Assembly (NCBI GenBank): GCA_024691625.1
Contig: JAILNL010000186.1
Coordinates: forward strand, 1-7,679
Length of the DNA: 7,679 nucleotides
DNA from: Schwartzia sp. (in: firmicutes)
GTDB taxonomy: Bacteria; Bacillota; Negativicutes; Selenomonadales; Selenomonadaceae
Direction of reading: 5' to 3'
Made by a program: the position numbers and the translations under genes. Position 1 is the stretch's first letter; each line of letters starts with the position of its first letter. The notes below the pieces were generated by a model. That model searched no databases. It was not told the DNA's origin and saw only the letters and a list, made by a program, of their open reading frames with translations. Shown piece by piece: positions 1 through 5,994 of this stretch.

Positions 1-1219
1 TCACATCACGACGTAAAATTGTGTATGGTTCAACATGCTGTTCCATTTTTATGTATATAATCTGCTGCGGATGAGGCGCCACAGAAATGGGATTTCCTTC
101 TTCATCAAGCATATCCGAAAGAATCTGGCGGAATCCCTTTGCCTTAGGCTGGAAAATCTCTATTTCTTCTCCCAGCTCAATGTGATTTCTCTGCTCGACC
201 TTAGCACGCTTGGATTCATCATCATACGACAATACAAGGCCTACAAAGTCAGAGGTCTGCTCATAGGAGGACGAACCGTAAATCTGACCTTCGGCACCGG
301 GCCTGCCGAATAAAAAGCCCGTTGTATACGCCCTATGAGATACCTTATTCAATTCATCGGACCATTCCTGCTTTACTTCATACGCTTCGGGATTCTCCCA
401 GCAGGAATCTATTGCTTCGCGGTAAGCCTTCGTTACACTTGCGGCATAATGAACACTTTTCATTCGTCCTTCTATTTTCAGGCTGTTAACTCCTGCATCT
501 ATCAAATCTTTGAGATACGGCATAAGGCACAAATCCTTTGAGTTAAAGAAATATGTACCCCTTTCGTCCTCTTCTACCGGGAAATACTGCCCCGGACGTG
601 TCTCCTCTACCAGCGAATACTTCCAACGGCACGCCTGCGCGCATGTACCGCGGTTTGCATCACGTCCTGTCAGGTAATTGCTCACAAGGCAGCGGCCGGA
701 GTATGACATGCACATAGCACCGTGAACAAACATTTCAAGCTCTACATCCGTATGCTCACGAATTTCGCGGATTTCATTCAGCGAAAGCTCACGTGCAAGA
801 ACTACACGTTCCGCGCCCATAGCAGCCCATGCCTGCACTGTACGCCAGTTCGTATTGTTAGCCTGCGTACTGACATGAAGCGGAAGCTTCGGTGCAGCTT
901 CACGAGCTATTGAAAAGACACCCAAATCAGCCACAAGTGCCGCATCTGCCCCGATTTTACATAAAAAATTCATGTAATCAGGCAAAGCCTGCAGGTCTGA
1001 ATTATGAGCATAAATATTCACAGTAACGTAAGCTTTTTTTCCTTTGTCATGGCAAAAAGCTACAGCTTCACGAAGCTCGTCCTTTGTGAAATTTCCGCCC
1101 ATGGCACGCAGTCCGAAGGACGGCCCGCCCATATATACTGCATCAGCGCCATAAAGCACAGCCATTTTCATTTTTTCCATTGTGCCCGCCGGCGCCAAAA
1201 GTTCCGGTTTAATTCTCAT
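1..1219 (-). CDS. trhP: Peptidase U32 family protein, probable tRNA 5-hydroxyuridine synthesis protein (TrhP-like), 3' end cut by window
   Basis: The frame reads 406 codons from an ATG at 1219 and is still open at base 1. The end (…PYTILRRDV) looks like the family C-terminus, so only a few residues are probably missing. A TGA at bases 1-3 is out of frame. The N-terminus KPELLAPAG is typical of U32 proteins. Residues 161-179 fit the U32 signature (E-x-F-x2-G-A-M-C … G-x-C-x-V-S). Cysteines 170, 177, 193 and 231 are spaced like the 4Fe-4S ligands of UbiU/TrhP-type proteins; C197 is extra. Despite the 'peptidase' name, characterised TrhP members (E. coli YegQ, B. subtilis YrrN/YrrO) are needed for prephenate-dependent hydroxylation of tRNA uridine 34. 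The start overlaps the methyltransferase gene by 11 bases, and GGAGGA at 1232-1237 lies 12 bases upstream. That overlap and the neighbour's likely role favour TrhP over a protease or collagenase. Family assignment is firm; the specific role is inferred. Confidence 0.9.
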   Translation of the reverse strand, partial: MRIKPELLAPAGTMEKMKMAVLYGADAVYMGGPSFGLRAMGGNFTKDELREAVAFCHDKGKKAYVTVNIYAHNSDLQALPDYMNFLCKIGADAALVADLGVFSIAREAAPKLPLHVSTQANNTNWRTVQAWAAMGAERVVLARELSLNEIREIREHTDVELEMFVHGAMCMSYSGRCLVSNYLTGRDANRGTCAQACRWKYSLVEETRPGQYFPVEEDERGTYFFNSKDLCLMPYLKDLIDAGVNSLKIEGRMKSVHYAASVTKAYREAIDSCWENPEAYEVKQEWSDELNKVSHRAYTTGFLFGRPGAEGQIYGSSSYEQTSDFVGLVLSYDDESKRAKVEQRNHIELGEEIEIFQPKAKGFRQILSDMLDEEGNPISVAPHPQQIIYIKMEQHVEPYTILRRDV

Positions 1220-1835
1220 TATTCTCTGTATTCCTCCAAGAAACAGTCATTCCGTCCCCGATATGATACAACTCGGTGTGGTATCCCGGAGCATTTTGAA
1301 CGGTGTTAATAAATTCCCTCAAACGATATACAAGTGTACGAAAACGATGCGGAACAAATTCCGGCCCCTCGACCATACCCTGAAACAGGACGTTATCGGC
1401 AATAACCAAAGCGCGGGGAGTCAGGAGATGCTGGATTTTCCGCCAATAGTCAGGATATTGACCTTTGGCTGCGTCAATGAATACGAAATCAAAGGGCCCC
1501 CACAGCTGTGGAAGCACTTCTCCTGCATTTCCCTCAAAAAGCTCAATCCTGTCATTATAAGGAGACCGCGCAAAAAATTCCCTTGCGCGCTTCACATCAT
1601 CGTCGTTTATTTCAATTGTTACAAGTCGTGCGTCCTCTGCTGCAATAGACATGGTAAGCAGCGCTGAATACCCGATTGCAGTCCCGATTTCCAAAATACG
1701 GTGAGGCTTAAACTCTCCTACAATCTCCAAAAACTTATCACGTTCCAGCGAACGCAGAATGGGAATATGATTATCTTCCGCAAACTGCTCCATTTCACCA
1801 AGGAGCTTATCCCATTTTTCACCGCCTGACTTCAT
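1209..1835 (-). CDS. trmR: SAM-dependent O-methyltransferase, probable tRNA 5-hydroxyuridine methyltransferase (TrmR/YrrM-like)
   Basis: The product is 208 residues, the usual length for class I O-methyltransferases of the COMT-like (methyltransf_3) family. The SAM-binding motif ILEIGTAIGYS is at residues 47-57. The acidic residue after strand 2 is E75 (VTIEIND). The metal and substrate site shows as FIDAAK (D111) and IADN (D137, N138), the usual divalent-cation ligands. B. subtilis YrrM (TrmR), in the same gene order, methylates 5-hydroxyuridine 34 of tRNA to 5-methoxyuridine. The U32 gene immediately downstream would supply that substrate. The ATG at 1835 shares its A with the mltG stop codon (TAATG). 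A GAGAGG sequence 8 bases upstream lies inside mltG, so translation is probably coupled. A small-molecule (catechol or caffeoyl-CoA-like) methyltransferase is the alternative, but context argues for tRNA. Confidence 0.9.
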   Translation of the reverse strand: MKSGGEKWDKLLGEMEQFAEDNHIPILRSLERDKFLEIVGEFKPHRILEIGTAIGYSALLTMSIAAEDARLVTIEINDDDVKRAREFFARSPYNDRIELFEGNAGEVLPQLWGPFDFVFIDAAKGQYPDYWRKIQHLLTPRALVIADNVLFQGMVEGPEFVPHRFRTLVYRLREFINTVQNAPGYHTELYHIGDGMTVSWRNTENNEN

Positions 1836-2899
1836 TAACGAACCCTCTCCACAATCGCAAGATGTTCATCATAAGTCCGTGAAAAATGATTATGTCCCTG
1901 CCTGTCTGCTACAAAATAGAGATAATCCGTATCAGCAGGATAAAGAACTGCCTCTATAGCATCCATTCCCGGGCTGGCAATAGGTCCGGGAGGAAGCCCG
2001 TAATGCTGATAAGTATTGTACGGAGACTCAATTTCCGTATCTGCATACGTAACATCTTCCTTGGGCGCATCCAGCAGATATTGAATCGTTGTGTCTGACT
2101 GGAGCGGCATATCCATCTTCAGACGTTTAATAAAGACCTGTGCGATAATCGGGCGGTCTTCATCGTATTTCGCTTCTTTTTCCACAAGGGACGCCAAAGT
2201 TACAAGCGCATAAACGGAAAGATTCATTTCCTTGGCGCGCGCCCTAAGGGCAGGAGTCAGCCGCGTATCAAAATCACGGGCCATAAGCTCAAGAATTTCT
2301 TTGGCAGAAAGCTCTTCTTCCAATTCAAAAGTATCCGGAAAAAGGAATCCTTCCGCACGATATATGGCATTTGAGTTGTACTGCATATAGGTGTACGGCG
2401 CAAAATCCTTCGCAGCCTGCTTTATCTCAGAGGCTTTGGCAATACCTTCTTCATCAAGGCGCTCAGCTATCTGATTGACATTATATCCCTCAGGAATCGT
2501 AAATTTGACAGTAGAAGTCAGACCTTCCACAAGGATCTTAATAACTTCCTCTGACTGCATTCCCGGGTAAAAGCGGTAAACACCTGTTTTATATTTATTA
2601 TCAGCACCCTTCAGTTTCGAAACCATCCAAAAATAATGACGGCTGCCGATAATCTTCTTATCTTCGAGCATACGTCCGATAGAGCTCGAAGTCATTCCCG
2701 GTTCTATACGTACATACATTATATGCTCAGGATTAGTTTTAACGGACGACCCTGCAAGAAAACATCCAGTCAAAACAGCCGCTGAAATAACAATCAGTGA
2801 AGCTGCAATTACAACCGGCATTTTCATATTAACAGGCCATTCAAATGCGCCTATCGCATCCGCAAGCCTGTCCAGCCTTTCACGAAGCCACTCTGGCAC
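1835..2899 (-). CDS. mltG: Endolytic peptidoglycan transglycosylase MltG (YceG-like)
   Basis: MltG cleaves nascent glycan strands at the membrane and is thought to set strand length by terminating synthesis. The 354-residue product has a short cytoplasmic N-terminus, one transmembrane helix at about 28-49, a LysM-like region at about 60-130 and the YceG catalytic domain from about 130. The catalytic glutamate is probably E240 in LASLVEKEA. Other family motifs visible are EGFLFPDT (183-190), LQSDTTIQY (266-274) and SPYNTY followed by GLPPGPIASPG (292-311). The start is a GTG, chosen because AAGGAG at 2910-2915 lies 10 bases upstream. The next in-frame ATGs (residues 25 and 27) have no Shine-Dalgarno and would remove the cytoplasmic segment. 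An LTGC sequence at 43-46 resembles a lipobox. The gene follows a terminator-like hairpin and leads a tightly overlapped mltG-trmR-trhP unit. Confidence 0.95.
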   Translation of the reverse strand: MPEWLRERLDRLADAIGAFEWPVNMKMPVVIAASLIVISAAVLTGCFLAGSSVKTNPEHIMYVRIEPGMTSSSIGRMLEDKKIIGSRHYFWMVSKLKGADNKYKTGVYRFYPGMQSEEVIKILVEGLTSTVKFTIPEGYNVNQIAERLDEEGIAKASEIKQAAKDFAPYTYMQYNSNAIYRAEGFLFPDTFELEEELSAKEILELMARDFDTRLTPALRARAKEMNLSVYALVTLASLVEKEAKYDEDRPIIAQVFIKRLKMDMPLQSDTTIQYLLDAPKEDVTYADTEIESPYNTYQHYGLPPGPIASPGMDAIEAVLYPADTDYLYFVADRQGHNHFSRTYDEHLAIVERVR

Positions 2900-2909
2900 G
2901 TATCCCCAT

Positions 2910-2915
2910 CTCCTT
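2910..2915 (-). promoter_or_regulatory. Ribosome binding site that fixes the GTG start of mltG
   Basis: AAGGAG on the minus strand lies 10 bases before the GTG at 2897-2899. It directly follows the U-tract of the upstream hairpin, with only one base between. An ATG within the spacer is in another frame and gives no mltG product. Confidence 0.7.
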
Positions 2916-2916
2916 C

Positions 2917-2958
2917 AAAAGAAAAGCCTCTGCCTGGAACAGTCCAAGCCGAGGCTTT
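2917..2958 (-). terminator. Rho-independent terminator-like hairpin between the DUF1292 gene and mltG
   Basis: On the minus strand an 8-bp outer stem AAAGCCTC/GAGGCTTT (2951-2958 with 2923-2930) encloses one G·A mismatch. Next comes a 7-bp inner stem GCTTGGA/TCCAGGC with one G·T pair (2943-2949 with 2932-2938), closed by a 4-base loop. The 3' arm runs into TTTTCTTTT when its last stem bases are included. This is the textbook form of an intrinsic terminator for the DUF1292 transcript, starting 12 bases after its stop codon. Because it abuts the mltG ribosome binding site, it may also act as an attenuator or a 5' stabilising stem-loop for mltG mRNA. Confidence 0.85.
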
Positions 2959-2964
2959 AACATC

Positions 2965-2993
2965 AAAATATCAGTCCTTATCTTCTTCGTCAA
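2965..2993 (-). promoter_or_regulatory. Candidate extended -10 sigma-A promoter for mltG-trmR-trhP
   Basis: On the minus strand TTGACG (2988-2993) and TATTTT (2965-2970) are separated by 17 bases. TGA directly before the -10 makes an extended TGn motif, and this TGA is the DUF1292 stop codon. The -35 matches consensus at 5 of 6 positions and the -10 at 4 of 6. The predicted transcription start, near 2958, falls at the base of the hairpin at 2917-2958. This is a motif-based call only. Confidence 0.5.
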
Positions 2994-3309
2994 CAAGGGC
3001 GTCATACGCTGCACATACGGCATCAAACTCTTCATCCGTAGGTTCGATATATTCATCTTCGCCATCTTCACCCGGAACAATCTTGGCAAAGAAAGCTTCG
3101 TCCTCATCATCACAACCGCAGCCGCAGCCATCTCCATGCTCATGGCCCTCTGCCTCTTCATCGGATACTGTCGGAACAAGCAAAGCGAAATTTTCGCCGT
3201 TTACAGGAAGAATCATTTCCTGACGGTAATAATACTCATTTCCTTCATCATCTGTCATTACAACGATGATTTCATCATCTTCCAAAGCTTCTTTTTCTTT
3301 ATCTGACAT
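2971..3309 (-). CDS. DUF1292 family protein (YrzB-like) with a His/Cys-rich insertion
   Basis: This is a 112-residue, strongly acidic cytoplasmic protein of unknown function. The DUF1292 pattern is visible in DDEIIVVMTDDEGNEYYY (11-28) and in the C-terminal EYIEPTDEEFDAVCAAYDAL (86-105). Between them, residues 56-66 (HEHGDGCGCGC) hold two histidines and three cysteines flanked by acidic residues, which could bind a metal. It is longer than the roughly 90-residue Bacillus relative, and this insertion accounts for part of the difference. The start is the ATG at 3307-3309, with GAGGTGA five bases upstream. An in-frame ATG at 3342 lies upstream of the predicted transcription start and is rejected. 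Its position between ruvX and mltG matches yrzB in B. subtilis. It appears to have its own promoter and terminator, so it may be made as a separate small transcript. Confidence 0.85.
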   Translation of the reverse strand: MSDKEKEALEDDEIIVVMTDDEGNEYYYRQEMILPVNGENFALLVPTVSDEEAEGHEHGDGCGCGCDDEDEAFFAKIVPGEDGEDEYIEPTDEEFDAVCAAYDALVDEEDKD

Positions 3310-3343
3310 AAAACTCACCTCACATACAAATTCTGCAATCATG

Positions 3344-3373
3344 ATTGTATCGTAGGCTGACAGGTTTTGTCAA
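3344..3373 (-). promoter_or_regulatory. Near-consensus sigma-A promoter for the DUF1292 gene
   Basis: On the minus strand TTGACA (3368-3373, perfect -35) and TACAAT (3344-3349, 5 of 6) are 18 bases apart. The predicted start near 3337 gives a leader of about 28 bases before the ATG at 3309. The ruvX stop codon TGA lies inside the -35 hexamer. A TGACA-N5-TGTCA inverted repeat (3358-3372) covers most of the -35 box and the bases just downstream, and could be an operator. This is the best promoter match in the window. Confidence 0.75.
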
Positions 3374-3795
3374 CCTTTGGCAAGGCTGTCCAAAAAGCCC
3401 TGAAGTATAAAAACCGCTGCCATCTTATCAATGACCTTTTTACGCTTTCCTCTGCTGACATCCGCTGAAATCAGAGACTTTGCAGCCGCGACAGTTGACA
3501 GTCGCTCATCCCAGAAATGTCCTTCTGTACCCGGAACAGCCTTTTGCACTTCCTCAAAAAAGGATTTGACGATTTCACATCTGTCGCCCTCTGTGCCATT
3601 CATATTCTTTGGAAGTCCAAGTACCAGAGAATTTGTTTCATACTCATCCATCAGCTCTTTAAGGCGTCCTATATCCTTTTCCAATGATGTTCTGCGGATA
3701 GTTTCAACGCCCTGTGCGGTTATCCCCAAAGCGTCACTTACCGCAATTCCAATCGTACGGTCTCCAACATCAAGACCAAGATACCGCTGCATCAT
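3370..3795 (-). CDS. ruvX: Holliday junction resolvase-like protein RuvX/YqgF (YrrK)
   Basis: The 141-residue product has the usual length for this RNase H-fold family. Characteristic segments are [17 protein letters not shown] (5-21, acidic residue D9), [12 protein letters not shown] (59-70), DERLST (96-101) and the C-terminal [14 protein letters not shown] (123-136). These carry the conserved acidic residues of the RNase H-like active site. The family is annotated as a putative Holliday junction resolvase, and in E. coli YqgF is linked to 16S rRNA 5'-end maturation; the in vivo role in Firmicutes is less certain. I chose the ATG at 3793-3795, one base after the ireB stop codon, with GAGGA eight bases upstream. 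A second ATG follows directly. Longer readings extend back into ireB and add residues the family lacks. It is probably co-transcribed and translationally coupled with ireB. Confidence 0.93.
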   Translation of the reverse strand: MMQRYLGLDVGDRTIGIAVSDALGITAQGVETIRRTSLEKDIGRLKELMDEYETNSLVLGLPKNMNGTEGDRCEIVKSFFEEVQKAVPGTEGHFWDERLSTVAAAKSLISADVSRGKRKKVIDKMAAVFILQGFLDSLAKG

Positions 3796-3796
3796 A

Positions 3797-4060
3797 TCAG
3801 GATTCCTCTGCACCACTTTCCTTAAGATATGCCCGAACGAGTTCCTCCAACAGCTCATCACGCTCAAGTGTACGTATCATACTTCTTGCATCCTTATAGC
3901 TTGTTATATAAGCAGGATCGCCTGAAAGAATATAGCCTACAAGCTGATTCGTGGGGTTATATCCTTTCTCCTTCATTGCTTCACAGACCTTGCGTATAAT
4001 AGCCTGTGCCTTATTTTCATCTGCTCCAAGGCGAAACATCATTGTCTCATCTGTGACCAT
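3797..4060 (-). CDS. ireB: IreB family regulatory phosphoprotein (UPF0297, YrzL)
   Basis: The 87-residue cytoplasmic protein matches the UPF0297 family in length and sequence: an N-terminal VTDETMMF, then [41 protein letters not shown] and the C-terminal [10 protein letters not shown]. In Enterococcus faecalis IreB is phosphorylated on two N-terminal threonines by the PASTA-domain kinase IreK and acts negatively on cephalosporin resistance. The same TDET spacing is kept here (T3 and T6), so phosphorylation is plausible. The start is the ATG at 4058-4060, with AGAGGAGG seven bases upstream. A longer reading from a GTG at 4084 would place the Shine-Dalgarno inside the gene and is rejected. It leads a two-gene unit with ruvX. 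The family assignment is firm, but the kinase link in this organism is inferred. Confidence 0.93.
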   Translation of the reverse strand: MVTDETMMFRLGADENKAQAIIRKVCEAMKEKGYNPTNQLVGYILSGDPAYITSYKDARSMIRTLERDELLEELVRAYLKESGAEES

Positions 4061-4067
4061 GGCGCTG

Positions 4068-4075
4068 CCTCCTCT
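4068..4075 (-). promoter_or_regulatory. Strong ribosome binding site that fixes the ireB start
   Basis: AGAGGAGG on the minus strand lies seven bases before the ATG at 4058-4060. It decides for this ATG against the upstream in-frame GTG at 4084. Confidence 0.85.
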
Positions 4076-4105
4076 CAAAAGCACTTAAATTCTAATCCAG
4101 ATATT

Positions 4106-4114
4106 ATTATATCA
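4106..4114 (-). promoter_or_regulatory. Extended -10 promoter for ireB-ruvX, overlapping the asd stop codon
   Basis: The minus strand reads TGATATAAT: a perfect TATAAT (4106-4111) preceded by TGn, where TGA is the asd stop codon. No good -35 hexamer lies 16-18 bases upstream, which is tolerated by extended -10 promoters. The predicted start is near 4099, giving a leader of about 40 bases. The gap from asd to ireB is only 51 bases and shows no terminator, so read-through from asd is also possible. Confidence 0.6.
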
Positions 4115-5143
4115 TATCATGTCATGTTTAATCATGTATTCGGCAATCTGAAGTGCGTTAAGTGCAGCGCCCTTGCGGATCCGGTCGCCGCATAGCCAGA
4201 AATTAAGACCATGTTCTACAGATTCATCCAAACGGATACGTCCGACCTCAACATCATCCTTGCCGGAAGTAAAGAGCGGCATCGGGTATTCCATTTCATC
4301 AGGATTATCACGAACAATAAGTCCCGGGAATGCTTCAAAAGCCTTCTTTGCCTGTTCTACCGTAATAGGCTGTTCAAACTCAACATTTACAGATTCGGCA
4401 TGGCTTCTGTAAACCGGTACGCGAACCGTGGTTGCGGTAACACGCAGACCGTCATTCGAAAGAATCTTGCGTGTTTCATTTATCATTTTCATTTCTTCCT
4501 TGGTATACAGATTGTCCTGGAAAACATCAATCTGCGGAATAAGATTGGAAGCAATCTGATAATGCTTCGGAAGGCTTGCACCCGGAAGAATCTTCGGCTC
4601 AATCGGCTTATCCTCTGCAAGAGCATGAATCTGCTCATCGAGCTCTGCCATTGCTTCCTTTCCGCCGCCGGAAACAGCCTGATATGTAGAAACAACAATA
4701 CGTTTCATCTTTGCCGCATCATCAAGCGGTTTAAGAGCCATTACCATTATGATAGTAGAGCAGTTCGGATTTGCGATAATTCCCTTATGTCCCTTTATAG
4801 CCTCAGGATTTACCTCCGGAACAATCAGTGGTACCTCAGGGTCCATTCTGAATGTGCTGGAATTATCAATTACGACAGCTCCGGATTTAACAGCTACAGG
4901 TGCAAAGTGCTTGCTTATGGACCCGCCGGCAAACAAAGCAATCTCAACGTCCTTAAATGAATCGTCCGTTGCTTCCTCAACAACATATTCTTTACCATTG
5001 ACTGTCATTTTCGTTCCTGCAGAACGCTTCGACGCCAAAAGTTTTAAATTCTTAAAAGGAAAGTTTCTCTCTTCAATCAAATTGATGAATTCCTGTCCTA
5101 CCGCCCCGGTAGCTCCCAAAATTGCCGTATTATATGTTCTCAT
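4112..5143 (-). CDS. asd: Aspartate-semialdehyde dehydrogenase
   Basis: Asd reduces 4-aspartyl phosphate to aspartate semialdehyde with NADPH, the branch point to lysine/diaminopimelate, threonine and methionine. The 343-residue product has the expected length. The N-terminal Rossmann motif GATGAVG is at residues 10-16. The catalytic cysteine is C128 in ANPNCST. YQAVSGGGKEAM follows, with the substrate-binding Q155, and RVPVYRSHAES contains the likely catalytic H248. The C-terminus LNFWLCGDRIRKGAALNALQIAEYM is typical. The single-residue spacing and the YQAVSGGG form resemble the Gram-positive type of the enzyme. The ATG at 5141-5143 has GAAGGG about nine bases upstream. It follows dapB by 30 bases, presumably in one operon. 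No dapA lies next to it here, although dapA is the usual partner. Confidence 0.97.
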   Translation of the reverse strand: MRTYNTAILGATGAVGQEFINLIEERNFPFKNLKLLASKRSAGTKMTVNGKEYVVEEATDDSFKDVEIALFAGGSISKHFAPVAVKSGAVVIDNSSTFRMDPEVPLIVPEVNPEAIKGHKGIIANPNCSTIIMVMALKPLDDAAKMKRIVVSTYQAVSGGGKEAMAELDEQIHALAEDKPIEPKILPGASLPKHYQIASNLIPQIDVFQDNLYTKEEMKMINETRKILSNDGLRVTATTVRVPVYRSHAESVNVEFEQPITVEQAKKAFEAFPGLIVRDNPDEMEYPMPLFTSGKDDVEVGRIRLDESVEHGLNFWLCGDRIRKGAALNALQIAEYMIKHDMI

Positions 5144-5173
5144 ACTGCCATCCCTTCCCTTTTGCGTTAAAAT

Positions 5174-5965
5174 TTATTCTAAGATCTTTTCAAGCCCGAC
5201 AGTCAATCCTGTAAGAGCTCTTACCTTTTTGCAGGCAAGAACAACACCGGGCATAAAAGATTCACGATCCAAAGAATCATGACGTATCGTCAGTGTCTGA
5301 CCAAGTCCGCCGAAGATTACCTCCTGATGTGCAACATATCCCGGAAGACGTACGCTGTGAATATGGATTCCCTCATAATCAGCACCGCGCGCGCCCTCAA
5401 TCTTCTCAGTTTCATCAGGATGTCCCTGTTTATGCGCTTCACGCACTTCCTGAATCATCTGCGCCGTCTGAACAGCCGTTCCCGAAGGAGCATCAAGCTT
5501 TTTGTCATGGTGAAGCTCAATAATCTCAACATCCGGCAGATATTTTGCAGCCTGACGGGCCATAAGCATCATGAGAACAGCACCGATAGCAAAGTTCGGA
5601 GCAATAAAAGCCGGAACCTTCTTTTCCTCGGAAAGACGTTTAATTTCATTTTTAGCGTCCTCAGATAATCCGGTTGTTCCTATTACAGGAGAAACCCCCA
5701 TCTTCAGTGCCGTTATCGAATTCTCAAAAACGACATCAGGACGTGTAAAGTCCACCATGACCTCAGGCTTTTTATCCTCTATGGCTTTAACAAGGTCAGT
5801 CCCGACGATAACACCGCACGGAGCTGCTCCGGCAGCTTCGCCTGCATCTGCGCCGCCTTTAAGGTCAACAGCAGCAACCAACTCCAAATCTTTATCATTC
5901 AAAACAGCCTTTACTACAGCCTGCCCCATACGGCCGCAGGCCCCGTTTACCAATACTTTAACCAC
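5174..5965 (-). CDS. dapB: 4-hydroxy-tetrahydrodipicolinate reductase
   Basis: DapB catalyses the NAD(P)H-dependent reduction that forms tetrahydrodipicolinate in diaminopimelate and lysine synthesis. The 263-residue product is of normal family length. The nucleotide-binding loop is NGACGRMG (7-14). The DapB signature ELHHDKKLDAPSGTA is at 150-164, with H152 and K156 matching the catalytic His and Lys of the E. coli enzyme. VDFTRPD (71-77), GTTGL (96-100) and PNFAIGA (123-129) are further family segments. The GTG at 5963-5965 is chosen because GGAGG lies seven bases upstream and MVKVLVNG is the natural N-terminus. A TTG at 5983 would place that Shine-Dalgarno within the gene. It is the first gene of a dapB-asd pair, and feedback control of lysine synthesis at its promoter is possible but unproven. 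Confidence 0.97.
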   Translation of the reverse strand: MVKVLVNGACGRMGQAVVKAVLNDKDLELVAAVDLKGGADAGEAAGAAPCGVIVGTDLVKAIEDKKPEVMVDFTRPDVVFENSITALKMGVSPVIGTTGLSEDAKNEIKRLSEEKKVPAFIAPNFAIGAVLMMLMARQAAKYLPDVEIIELHHDKKLDAPSGTAVQTAQMIQEVREAHKQGHPDETEKIEGARGADYEGIHIHSVRLPGYVAHQEVIFGGLGQTLTIRHDSLDRESFMPGVVLACKKVRALTGLTVGLEKILE

Positions 5966-5970
5966 AATAT

Positions 5971-5977
5971 CCCCTCC
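5971..5977 (-). promoter_or_regulatory. Ribosome binding site that fixes the GTG start of dapB
   Basis: GGAGGGG on the minus strand places a GGAGG core seven bases before the GTG at 5963-5965. It rules out the longer TTG-initiated reading. Confidence 0.75.
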
Positions 5978-5994
5978 GCCCAAAAAGTACTTTC

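Noticed and set aside
1..3. TGA on the minus strand at the left edge, seeming to end the U32 gene exactly at the window boundary
   Set aside because: It is out of frame with the U32 reading frame, whose last complete codon is GTG at 2-4. The gene runs on past base 1.
35..1309. Several plus-strand open frames across the U32 gene
   Set aside because: They lie antisense to a gene with clear U32 motifs throughout. Their translations look random and have no Shine-Dalgarno.
2845..3306. Open frames on the plus strand and a second minus frame overlapping the DUF1292 gene and the mltG start
   Set aside because: They are antisense or out-of-frame shadows of well-supported genes, with no family resemblance or ribosome binding site. 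The open plus frame reflects the codon bias of the acidic gene opposite.
3796..3867. Longer ruvX reading starting at 3867 inside ireB
   Set aside because: The extra residues are not family-like. The ATG at 3795 has a Shine-Dalgarno and gives the usual length.
5176..5206. Possible asd promoter within the end of dapB (TTGACT and TAGAAT on the minus strand)
   Set aside because: The 19-base spacer is long and the dapB-asd gap is only 30 bases; simple operon read-through explains asd expression.
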